This document shows, in pieces, positions 1-4,577 of a stretch of DNA of 7,283 bases. Made by a program: the position numbers and the translations under genes. The notes beneath the pieces were generated by a model. That model saw only the letters and a program-made list of their open reading frames with translations. It was not told the DNA's origin and made no database searches. The DNA comes from Caulobacter sp. (GTDB lineage: Bacteria; Pseudomonadota; Alphaproteobacteria; Caulobacterales; Caulobacteraceae). The DNA lies in the NCBI GenBank assembly GCA_028291125.1, contig JAQGIN010000226.1, positions 1 to 7,283 of the forward strand. The letters run 5' to 3'. Every line of letters starts with the position of its first letter. Within the stretch, counting starts at the first letter, position 1.

Positions 1-231
1 GCCGTCAGGGTGCGGAGCTTCATGAGAGAGCCCTCCAGCGTCTAGGGAGTTGGGACGGATCGAAGATCGGTGAAAAGCGTGATACTGGGGGTTCGGTCCC
101 GGTGGGATGACGGCGTCGATATCCCCATCGACGCGCCGGAACTGAACTAAGCACTGCTTAGATACCAGCGTCCGGAAATTACGCAAGCGAAATTTATCGC
201 GGGTGCGTTTTTTCTCGCGACCCATCCCCAT
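1..231 (-). CDS. Possible 5' end of an unidentified minus-strand gene (low confidence)
   Basis: On the minus strand one reading frame stays open from about position 370 down to the left edge of the window. The first ATG in it is at 231-229, with a second at 225-223. The predicted N-terminus (MGMGREKKRTRDKFRLRNF) is rich in Arg and Lys, and I recognise no domain. Codon use is mixed, with AAA, TTT, TTA and GTA, unlike the G/C-ended codons of the genes to the right. Neither ATG has a good ribosome-binding site. The same DNA folds into four hairpins ending in a plus-strand T-tract, which argues for a plus-strand RNA instead. The open frame may be chance; the continuation to the left of the window would decide. 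Confidence 0.2.
   Translation of the reverse strand, partial: MGMGREKKRTRDKFRLRNFRTLVSKQCLVQFRRVDGDIDAVIPPGPNPQYHAFHRSSIRPNSLDAGGLSHEAPHPDG
147..161. promoter_or_regulatory. 15-base palindrome, operator-like or the tip of an RNA hairpin
   Basis: CTAAGCA-C-TGCTTAG is a perfect inverted repeat with 7-base arms and one central base. As DNA, its size and symmetry would suit a TetR- or MarR-type dimer. As RNA, it is the tip of the longer stem at 136-175. The surrounding pairing makes the RNA reading somewhat more likely. Confidence 0.3.
181..213 (+). terminator. Probable intrinsic terminator
   Basis: ACGCA (181-185) pairs with TGCGT (204-208), and GCGA (187-190) pairs with TCGC (197-200), around the loop AATTTA. 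A small internal loop (A opposite GGG) separates the two stems. Five Ts follow at 209-213. The stem is modest, but the T-tract directly after it supports termination of plus-strand transcription entering from the left. It lies about 340 bases upstream of lemA, so it more likely ends an upstream gene or small RNA than controls lemA. Confidence 0.45.
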
Positions 232-261
232 CGCTTGTGCGTACGCGAAATCAAAAAGATT

Positions 262-394
262 CGTCGCCCTAGGCCCGATGCCTAGGCCCCTCCATCCGCC
301 GCAGGTGCGGTGGGGACGGCGGCGCGCGCCGCCGTCGCGGCGTCTCACGGGGAAGCTGAACCCGGGGCCCTAGGCACAAGGCCTAGGATGACGG
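262..394. repeat. REPIN A: inverted pair of CCTAGGC-hairpin repeats
   Basis: Two copies of a short palindromic repeat lie in opposite orientation. The left copy is CCTAGGC (268-274), loop CCGAT, GCCTAGG (280-286), then CCCC. The right copy is CCTAGGC (369-375), loop ACAAG, GCCTAGG (381-387), then ATGACG. Read on the minus strand, the right copy aligns with the left copy along its whole length: CCTAGGCC, three variable bases, TGCCTAGG and a C-run. Two REP-like palindromes in inverted orientation define a REPIN, a non-autonomous element usually mobilised by a RAYT transposase encoded elsewhere. The central spacer holds a 22-base perfect palindrome at 315-336. Confidence 0.6.
315..336. repeat. 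22-base perfect GC palindrome
   Basis: GACGGCGGCGC (315-325) is followed directly by its reverse complement (326-336), with no spacer. It lies at the centre of REPIN A. As RNA or single-stranded DNA it would form a very stable hairpin with a few bases left as the loop. Its role is unknown; it may be the inner part of the REPIN or a fold-back terminator. Confidence 0.6.
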
Positions 395-472
395 AGTTTA
401 TGAGGAGGCTGATCCTGGAGCCGCTCGCGAACGGCAACGCCGCGCCTGTCGGCGAGTTAATCTTCGACGTGG

Positions 473-502
473 ATGACGTGGGCGTCCGCCACGCCATATA
501 AC
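473..502 (+). promoter_or_regulatory. Likely promoter of the lemA operon
   Basis: ATGACG (473-478) is one mismatch from the TTGACG -35 favoured in Caulobacter-type genomes. It is followed, after 18 bases, by TATAAC (497-502), a good -10. The expected transcription start near 509 gives a leader of about 44 bases before lemA. A direct repeat GACGTGG at 466-472 and 475-481 overlaps the -35 and could be a regulator half-site pair. The call rests on sequence match alone. Confidence 0.4.
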
Positions 503-552
503 TGCGGTATGCGGCCCTGGCCGCGCGACCAACAAAGCCCTCGGGGGACTGC

Positions 553-1197
553 ATGACGCTGTTTCGATCGATCGCCCGCCTCGCGCCCGTCGTCGCCTTG
601 GCCGCCGTGCTGGCCGGCTGTGGGATCAACACCATCCCCACCCAGGACGAGGCGACCAAGACCGCCTGGGCCGAGGTGCAGAACCAGTATCAGCGCCGCG
701 CCGACCTGATCCCCAACCTGGTCTCGACCGTGAAGGGCTACGCCGCCCAGGAGAAGGATGTGCTGACCGCCGTCACCCAGGCCCGGGCCAGCGCCACCCA
801 GGTCAAGGTCGACGCCTCGACCATCACCGATCCGGCCAGCTTCCAGAAGTACGCCGCCGCCCAGGACCAGCTGTCGGGCGTGCTCGGCCGGCTGATGATG
901 ATCCAGGAAGCCTATCCGGAACTGAAGTCGAACCAGAACTTCCTGGCCCTTCAGAGCCAGCTGGAAGGCACCGAGAACCGCATCGCCATCGCCCGCCGCG
1001 ACTACAATCTGGCGGCCCAGACCTACAACACCACCCTGCGCACCTTCCCCAGCGTGCTGTGGGCCAAGACCGTCTATAGCGGCCAGAAGCCGGCCCAGCT
1101 GTTCCAGGCCACCGCCAGCGCCCAGACCGCGCCGACCGTGGACTTCAGCGCGCCGCCGGCCCCGGCCGCCCAGCCCTCGCCAGCGCCGGCCACCTAG
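553..1197 (+). CDS. lemA: LemA family lipoprotein
   Basis: The 214-residue protein carries the LemA domain (Pfam LemA). Residues 1-22 form a lipoprotein signal peptide with lipobox LAGC, so the mature protein would start at Cys23 and be lipid-anchored, probably facing the periplasm. The family core is clear: AWAEVQNQYQRRADLIPNLV (about residues 39-58), then VKGYAAQEKDVLTAVTQARA, a predicted long helical bundle, and the RRDYN and TFPS motifs around residues 149-167. The tail (197-214) is rich in Pro and Ala and is probably disordered. The biochemical role of LemA is not established, but it is commonly encoded beside TPM-domain membrane proteins, as here. The ATG at 553 has GGGGGA four bases upstream. 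It opens a three-gene operon; its TAG stop is directly followed by the GTG of the next ORF. Confidence 0.96.
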   Translation: MTLFRSIARLAPVVALAAVLAGCGINTIPTQDEATKTAWAEVQNQYQRRADLIPNLVSTVKGYAAQEKDVLTAVTQARASATQVKVDASTITDPASFQKYAAAQDQLSGVLGRLMMIQEAYPELKSNQNFLALQSQLEGTENRIAIARRDYNLAAQTYNTTLRTFPSVLWAKTVYSGQKPAQLFQATASAQTAPTVDFSAPPAPAAQPSPAPAT

Positions 1198-2115
1198 GTG
1201 AGCTCGCTGGCCCAGCGCCTCCCCCGTGAAACGTGGGAGGTGGCGCGGCGTCCCCAAATGCTTGGGCGACGCCGCGATGGAGGGGGCGATGGCGCCCCGT
1301 CTCGCCCCCTCCACCACTCCGGGCCCGCCTTCGGCGAGCGGGGGCGGGGCTGGGTCGTCGCGCTGCTGACCCTGATCGCCGTGGCCGTCGCCGCCCCGAC
1401 CTGGGCGGCTCCGACCTTCCCACCGCTGACCGGCCGGGTGGTCGACAACGCCAACATCCTGTCGCCCCAGGCCGAGACCGCGCTGACGGCCAAGCTCGCC
1501 ACGCTGGAACAGACCACCGGCCGCCAGCTGGTGGTCGCCACCCTGCCGTCGCTGCAGGGCTATGAGATCGAGGACTACGGCTATCAGCTGGGCCGGGCCT
1601 GGAAGATCGGCGAGAAGGGCAAGAACAGCGGCGCCCTGCTGATCGTCGCCCCGAGCGAGAAGGCGGTGCGCATCGAGGTCGGCTACGGCCTGGAGCCGGT
1701 GCTGACCGACGCCCTGTCCAGCGTCATCATCCAGACCACGGTGCTGCCGAGGTTCCGGGCCGGCGATCTCGAGGGCGGCGTGGTGGCCGGGGCCGACGCC
1801 CTGGTCGACCAGCTGTCCCTGCCCGACGACCAGGCCAGGGCCCGGGTCGCCAAGGCCGCCGAACCGCGCCCCGAGGCGGCCCCGAGCTTCCCGCCGATGG
1901 CGGCGATCTTCATCGGCCTGTTCGTGCTGTTCCTGATCAGCCGCCTGCTGTCGGGCCGCCGGCGCGGCGGTCTCGGCGGAGCCCTGCCGTGGATCATCCT
2001 CAGCGCCCTGAGCAACGGCGGCGGACGCGGCGGCGGCGGCTTCTCCGGTGGGGGCGGCGGCTTCTCCGGCGGCGGCGGATCGTTCGGCGGCGGCGGCGCC
2101 TCGGGGAGATGGTGA
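1198..2115 (+). CDS. Secreted TPM-domain protein (YgcG-like) with membrane anchor and Gly-rich tail
   Basis: This 305-residue protein of the TPM_phosphatase family has an unusual N-terminal extension. Residues 1-50 are encoded largely by a repeat (see 1217-1312). A hydrophobic signal segment follows (about 52-69), with a likely cleavage site after TWA. The TPM domain spans about 73-206: LTGRVVDNANILSP, then GRQLVVATLPSLQGYEIEDYG, SGALLIVAPSEKAVRIEVGYGLE and LTDALSS. A transmembrane segment lies at about 234-251. The tail (274-302) is almost all Gly with FSGGGG repeats and ends in GRW, as is typical of YgcG proteins. The domain name reflects phosphatase activity reported for a plant homologue; the bacterial function is unclear, probably in the envelope. 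The only upstream in-frame starts are GTG 1198, GTG 1240 and ATG 1258. I chose GTG 1198, which touches the lemA stop and could be translated by coupling, but the start is uncertain. Confidence 0.9.
   Translation: MSSLAQRLPRETWEVARRPQMLGRRRDGGGDGAPSRPLHHSGPAFGERGRGWVVALLTLIAVAVAAPTWAAPTFPPLTGRVVDNANILSPQAETALTAKLATLEQTTGRQLVVATLPSLQGYEIEDYGYQLGRAWKIGEKGKNSGALLIVAPSEKAVRIEVGYGLEPVLTDALSSVIIQTTVLPRFRAGDLEGGVVAGADALVDQLSLPDDQARARVAKAAEPRPEAAPSFPPMAAIFIGLFVLFLISRLLSGRRRGGLGGALPWIILSALSNGGGRGGGGFSGGGGGFSGGGGSFGGGGASGRW
1217..1312. repeat. Multi-hairpin repeat element at the lemA/TPM junction
   Basis: Three strong hairpins follow one another. The first is CCTCCC (1218-1223) with GGGAGG (1235-1240), plus an inner CGT/ACG. 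The second is GCGGCGTCCCCAA (1245-1257) with TTGGG (1262-1266) and GACGCCGC (1268-1275), with one bulge and loop ATGC. The third is GGAGGGGGCGA (1279-1289) with TCGCCCCCTCC (1302-1312), a perfect 11-base stem. The CCTCCCCC...GGGAGGTGGCGCGGCG...GACGCCGC...GGAGGGGGC layout resembles dispersed intergenic repeats that I recall from Caulobacteraceae genomes; this is from memory and untested. It lies in frame with the TPM gene and encodes low-complexity residues, including RRRDGGGDGAPSRP. Confidence 0.6.
2017..2103 (+). repeat. Gly-codon-rich low-complexity tract
   Basis: GGC/GGA/GGG codons encode residues 274-302 of the TPM protein, with the unit GGGGGFS occurring twice and a related GGGGSF after it. 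It is a coding tail typical of YgcG-like proteins, not a separate element. Tracts of this kind can slip during replication, so tail length may vary between strains. Confidence 0.8.
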
Positions 2116-2819
2116 TGATCGACGTGACCGCCGAAGACCATGCCCGCATCGCCCAGGCCATCGCCGACGCCGAGCGCTCGACCGCCGGCGAGATCTTCTG
2201 CGTGCTGGCGCCCGAGGTCTGCGACGATCGCGAGACGCCGCTGATCTGGGCGGCGGGCGCGGCCCTGCTGGCCCCGGCCCTGGCCCTGCTGGCCGGTTTG
2301 CGCCCGGCCATGCTGACCGCCCTGTTCGGCGGCTGGAACATCGGCCACGCCGCCGCCCACGACGCGGCGATCTTCTCGGCCCTGGCCACCTATGTCGCCC
2401 TGCAGGCGGTGGTGTTCGTCGCCGTCGCCCTGGCGGTCTCGATCCCGCCGCTGCGCCGCGCCCTGACCCCGCCCGGGGCCAAGGCGGCGGCGGTGCGGCG
2501 GGCGGCGCTGGAGCAGTTCCTGGCCCAGGGCCTGCACCTGACCCGCGAGCGCACCGGCGTGCTGATCTTCGCCGCCCTGGCCGAACGCCGCGCCGAGGTG
2601 ATCGCCGACGAGGGCGTCTATGTCCTGGCCTCGAAGCGGGTGTGGGGGGGGGTGGTCGCCGACCTGGTCGCCGGCCTCAAGCGCGGCCACGTCGCCGACG
2701 GTTTCGTCGCCGCCATCGCCCGGGCCGGCGCCGTCCTGGCCGAGCACGCCCCGCCGCGCCCCGGCGATCCCCGCAACGAGCTGCCCGACAACCTGACGGT
2801 GCTGCCGCCCCGGCCCTAG
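2115..2819 (+). CDS. Membrane TPM-domain protein (COG3762 type)
   Basis: I start this 234-residue protein at ATG 2115, which overlaps the TGA of the preceding gene (TGATG) and has GGGGAG (2103-2108) six bases upstream. ATG 2109 is possible but has no space for a ribosome-binding site. The N-terminus AEDHARIAQAIADAERSTAGEI is the standard opening of this family. Two membrane segments follow, at about 44-62 and 91-110. The C-terminal half has RTGVLIFAALAERRAEVIAD (about 146-165), a GLKRGHVADGF segment and the family ending NELPDNL (221-227). Function is unknown. It is a regular partner of LemA and the YgcG-like protein, so the three probably act together at the inner membrane or periplasm. A run of nine Gs (2644-2652) lies within the coding sequence, yet the frame stays intact across it. 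Confidence 0.9.
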   Translation: MIDVTAEDHARIAQAIADAERSTAGEIFCVLAPEVCDDRETPLIWAAGAALLAPALALLAGLRPAMLTALFGGWNIGHAAAHDAAIFSALATYVALQAVVFVAVALAVSIPPLRRALTPPGAKAAAVRRAALEQFLAQGLHLTRERTGVLIFAALAERRAEVIADEGVYVLASKRVWGGVVADLVAGLKRGHVADGFVAAIARAGAVLAEHAPPRPGDPRNELPDNLTVLPPRP

Positions 2820-2828
2820 AAGATTGAC

Positions 2829-2856
2829 GCATGCGGCAACTGGCGCATCGCTTTTT
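2829..2856 (+). terminator. Probable intrinsic terminator of the lemA-TPM-TPM operon
   Basis: Ten bases after the stop, GC-ATGCG (2829-2835) can pair with CGCAT-C-GC (2844-2851), with one bulged C, followed by TTTTT (2852-2856). The stem is short, but its place directly after the operon and its T-tract make termination likely. It overlaps a perfect TTGACGC -35-like match (2824-2830) that has no matching -10 at the right distance. Confidence 0.45.
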
Positions 2857-2878
2857 CCTCGCCTAGGGTGGCCCAAAA

Positions 2879-2897
2879 TTCAAACTAACGTTTAGAT
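2879..2897. promoter_or_regulatory. Candidate TetR-family operator upstream of the thiolase
   Basis: CAAAC-TAAC-GTTTA (2881-2894) contains the inverted repeat AAAC/GTTT with a 4-base spacer; flanking TA/AT at 2878-2879 and 2896-2897 adds symmetry. The site resembles the published PsrA consensus, (C/G)AAAC-N2-4-GTTT(G/C), differing only in the last base. PsrA-like TetR regulators control fatty-acid oxidation genes, and the next gene is a thiolase. It lies 15 bases before the ATG, just ahead of the ribosome-binding site AGGGA (2898-2902), so a bound repressor could block transcription. The identity of the regulator is inferred. Confidence 0.4.
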
Positions 2898-2908
2898 AGG
2901 GAAGCGCC

Positions 2909-4096
2909 ATGCGCGAAGCGGTCATCGTCTCCTACGCCCGGACGGGCCTGGCCAAGTCCAACCGCGGCGGGTTCAACAACACCCACGGCGCGGCCATGGC
3001 CGGCCACGCCATCCAGCACGCCGTGTCCCGCGCCAAGCTCGACGGCCCCGAGGTCGAGGACGTGGTGCTGGGCTGCGGAGGCCCCGAGGGGGCCACCGGC
3101 ATGAACGTCGCCCGCAACGCCGCCATCTGGGCCGGCCTGCCGGTGACCACCGCCGGCCAGACCGTCAACCGCTTCTGCTCCTCGGGCCTGCAGGCCATCG
3201 CCACCGCCGCCAACTACGTGAAGAACGACGGCGCCGACGTGGCGATCGGCGGCGGGGTGGAGTCGATCTCGCTGGTCCAGGGCGGCGGCCACATGAACCG
3301 CTTCCACATCACCGAAGAAAAACTGATGCGCGAGAAGCCGGCCCTGTGGATGGCGATGATCGACACCGCCGACATCGTCGCCAAGCGCTACAACATCAGC
3401 CGCGAGTATCAGGACGAATACGCCCTGCGCAGCCAGCAGCGGATCGCCGCCGCCCAGGCCGCCGGCAAGTTCAAGGACGAGATCGTGCCGATGGCGACCA
3501 AGATGAAGGTCGTCGACAAGGTCACCAAGGAAGAGTCGATCGTCGACTACGTCGTCGACAAGGACGAGTGCAACCGCCCCGACACCACCCTGGAGGGCCT
3601 GGCCAAGCTGGAGCCGGTCAAGGGCCCGGGCAATTTCATCACCGCCGGCAACGCCAGCCAGCTGTCGGACGGCGCCGCCGCCGTGGTGGTGATGGAGGCC
3701 AAGGAGGCCCAGCGTCGCGGCCTGACGCCGATGGGCGCGTTCCGCGGCTTCGCCATCGCCGGCTGCGAGCCCGACGAGATGGGCATCGGCCCGGTGTTCG
3801 CCGTGCCGCGCCTGTTGGCCCGCCACGGCCTCAAGGTCGAGGACATCGATCTGTGGGAGCTGAACGAGGCCTTCGCCAGCCAGTGCCTGTACAGCCGCGA
3901 CACCCTCGGCATCGATCCGGAGAAGTACAACGTCAACGGCGGCTCGATCGCCATCGGCCACCCGTTCGGCATGACCGGGGCCCGCTGCACCGGCCACCTG
4001 CTGCAGGAGGGCAAGCGCCGCGGGGCCAAGCTGGGCGTCGTCACCATGTGCATCGGCGGCGGCATGGGCGCGGCGGGATTGTTCGAGATCTACTGA
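2909..4096 (+). CDS. Acetyl-CoA acyltransferase (thiolase)
   Basis: This complete 395-residue thiolase catalyses CoA-dependent cleavage of 3-ketoacyl-CoA, or the reverse condensation, in the cytoplasm. The nucleophile Cys90 lies in NRFCSSGLQA. The other active-site elements are all present: NEAF (Asn319-Phe322), GHPFGMTGAR with His351, and the second Cys381 in VTMCIGGGMG. Length matches the family norm of about 390-400. The N-terminus MREAVIVSYARTGLAK is standard, and AGGGA six bases upstream supports the start. The combination of GHP-x-GMTGAR and a middle loop with NRPDTTLEGLAKL suggests a fatty-acid degradation type thiolase (FadA/FadI-like acyl-CoA specificity) rather than the biosynthetic PhaA type, but substrate length cannot be read from the sequence. 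No hydratase/dehydrogenase partner is adjacent. It is likely transcribed alone, ending at REPIN B. Confidence 0.97.
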   Translation: MREAVIVSYARTGLAKSNRGGFNNTHGAAMAGHAIQHAVSRAKLDGPEVEDVVLGCGGPEGATGMNVARNAAIWAGLPVTTAGQTVNRFCSSGLQAIATAANYVKNDGADVAIGGGVESISLVQGGGHMNRFHITEEKLMREKPALWMAMIDTADIVAKRYNISREYQDEYALRSQQRIAAAQAAGKFKDEIVPMATKMKVVDKVTKEESIVDYVVDKDECNRPDTTLEGLAKLEPVKGPGNFITAGNASQLSDGAAAVVVMEAKEAQRRGLTPMGAFRGFAIAGCEPDEMGIGPVFAVPRLLARHGLKVEDIDLWELNEAFASQCLYSRDTLGIDPEKYNVNGGSIAIGHPFGMTGARCTGHLLQEGKRRGAKLGVVTMCIGGGMGAAGLFEIY

Positions 4097-4100
4097 GGCC

Positions 4101-4194
4101 GTCATCCCGGCCGTAGCGTAGCGAAGAGCCGGGACCCAGGGGCGGCGCCCACGGCCCCTGGGTCCCGGATAGCGCTGCGCGCTTCCGGGATGAC
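4101..4194. repeat. REPIN B: paired inverted repeat after the thiolase
   Basis: Outer arms GTCATCCCGG (4101-4110) and CCGGGATGAC (4185-4194) match perfectly. Inner arms at 4129-4143 and 4154-4168 match over 15 bases (CCGGGACCCAGGGGC and its complement) around a 10-base loop. Each half is also a hairpin of its own: TCCCGGC/GCCGGGA at 4105-4111/4128-4134 on the left, and TCCGGGA/TCCCGGA at 4184-4190/4163-4169 on the right. The halves differ by a C-G pair versus an A-T pair at the same stem position, a compensatory change. It begins five bases after the thiolase stop and could act as a terminator or mRNA stabiliser. Confidence 0.75.
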
Positions 4195-4244
4195 GATTGA
4201 GTTTCAAGCCTGCAACGCGCGCCACAATTTCGTCACGCGCCCTC

Positions 4245-4272
4245 TTGAACCACCCCTAACCGCAACTATCTC
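4245..4272 (+). promoter_or_regulatory. Weak promoter candidate upstream of the small ORF
   Basis: TTGAAC (4245-4250), then 16 bases, then TATCTC (4267-4272). The -35 is good (one mismatch to TTGACC/TTGACG-like forms) and the -10 is poor. Start would be near 4280, about 48 bases before the ATG of the small ORF. It could also drive the transporter further downstream. Confidence 0.25.
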
Positions 4273-4327
4273 TGTTGCCGTAGACGCCACCCTGGCGACG
4301 CTACGCACCGGAGCCCAGACCCGCGCC

Positions 4328-4462
4328 ATGGCCATCAAGGCCCTTCTGACCCTCGCCGCCGTCGTCGCGGTGTCCATCGGCCTGTTGCTGCCGATCCCGG
4401 GGACCAGTCACAAGCCCGCCGCCGCCTCGGCCTTCGACACGATCGAACTGGCCCACCGCTAG
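4328..4462 (+). CDS. Possible 44-residue membrane or secreted peptide
   Basis: MAIKALLTLAAVVAVSIGLL begins a short ORF with one hydrophobic segment (about residues 5-23), then a polar tail (PGTSHKP, DTIELAHR) ending at TAG 4460-4462. I recognise no family. The hydrophobic stretch looks like a signal anchor and codon use is G/C-ended like its neighbours, which favours it being real. The ribosome-binding site is weak (GGAG lies 14 bases upstream). The frame stays open back to 4190 inside REPIN B, but the earlier part reads like non-coding sequence, so I use ATG 4328. It lies 70 bases before the next small ORF and may share its transcript. Confidence 0.35.
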   Translation: MAIKALLTLAAVVAVSIGLLLPIPGTSHKPAAASAFDTIELAHR

Positions 4463-4479
4463 ATCTACGACTACGCCGC

Positions 4480-4510
4480 TCTGACCTCCCATTCCCGTTC
4501 GTGCTAGGCA
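4480..4510 (+). promoter_or_regulatory. Weak promoter candidate for the transporter
   Basis: CTGACC (4481-4486) resembles the TTGACG -35, and GCTAGGCA (4503-4510) partly matches the Caulobacter-type -10 (GCTANAWC). The roughly 16-base gap is slightly long. The start would fall near the purine-rich leader at 4511-4530. Confidence 0.25.
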
Positions 4511-4532
4511 GGGGAAAAGCGGGGGAAAACGC

Positions 4533-4577
4533 ATGGCGACGTCTCGGATGACCACGACCGCGGGCCCGTCTTCATGA
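4533..4577 (+). CDS. 14-codon upstream ORF overlapping the transporter start
   Basis: ATG 4533 opens a peptide of 14 residues (MATSRMTTTAGPSS). Its TGA stop (4575-4577) overlaps the transporter ATG (4574-4576) as ATGA. It is preceded at good spacing by the strong purine site GGGGGAA (4521-4527), while the transporter ATG itself has only a GC-rich stretch without a Shine-Dalgarno. The simplest reading is a leader ORF whose translation carries ribosomes to the transporter start by stop-start coupling. The peptide is rich in Thr and Ser, which could allow sensing of charged tRNA, but no clear attenuator hairpin is visible. Confidence 0.4.
   Translation: MATSRMTTTAGPSS

Larger units (their letters stand above)
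84..213 (+). ncRNA. Candidate structured RNA: four consecutive hairpins ending in a T-tract
   Basis: Nearly all of this stretch can pair locally. Hairpin 1 is 84-89 with 98-103 (ACTGGG/CCCGGT, one G-T wobble). Hairpin 2 is 113-120 with 127-134 (GCGTCGAT/ATCGACGC, six-base loop). Hairpin 3 is a long irregular stem at 136-175: CCGGA/TCCGG, then CTG/CAG, then CTAAGC/GCTTAG with loop ACT. Hairpin 4, at 181-208, is followed by Ts and looks like an intrinsic terminator. The arrangement fits a small RNA, a structured 3' UTR or a leader read on the plus strand. It matches no RNA family that I recognise. There is no tmRNA tag sequence, and the TTCG loop of hairpin 1 does not have tRNA T-arm geometry. 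The 5' end and promoter are not defined. Confidence 0.35.

Noticed and set aside
84..103. tRNA T-arm-like GGTTCGG sequence
   Set aside because: Stem and loop sizes do not fit a tRNA T-arm, and no acceptor or anticodon arms can be built around it. A two-piece tmRNA was also considered, but no tag-peptide sequence is present.
310..501. Plus-strand 63-codon ORF before lemA
   Set aside because: It reads through REPIN A and its central palindrome, has no ribosome-binding site and gives no recognisable protein; the likely lemA promoter lies within its 3' part.
1191..1200. CACCTAGGTG palindrome across the lemA stop and the next GTG
   Set aside because: A 10-base palindrome at a stop/start junction in coding DNA is easily explained by chance and codon constraints.
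457..1317. Long minus-strand ORF over lemA
   Set aside because: An antisense shadow produced by high GC; the product is a Gly/Arg/His-rich composition artefact while the plus strand encodes a clear LemA domain.
1989..2114. Upstream ATG 1989 as start of the second TPM gene
   Set aside because: It would add an Arg-rich segment read out of frame from the Gly-rich tail of the preceding gene; ATG 2115 has a ribosome-binding site and the family's normal N-terminus.
2824..2830. Perfect TTGACGC -35 match as the thiolase promoter
   Set aside because: No -10-like sequence lies at a suitable distance, and the site is part of the probable terminator stem; kept only as a remark.
1683..2876. 397-codon minus-strand ORF over the TPM genes
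   Set aside because: Antisense artefact with Pro- and Gly-rich low-complexity translation; both plus-strand genes are recognised families.
2885..4225. 446-codon minus-strand ORF over the thiolase
   Set aside because: It is longer than the thiolase, but the translation is Ala/Gly/His/Val-rich without domains, and the plus frame has all thiolase active-site motifs.
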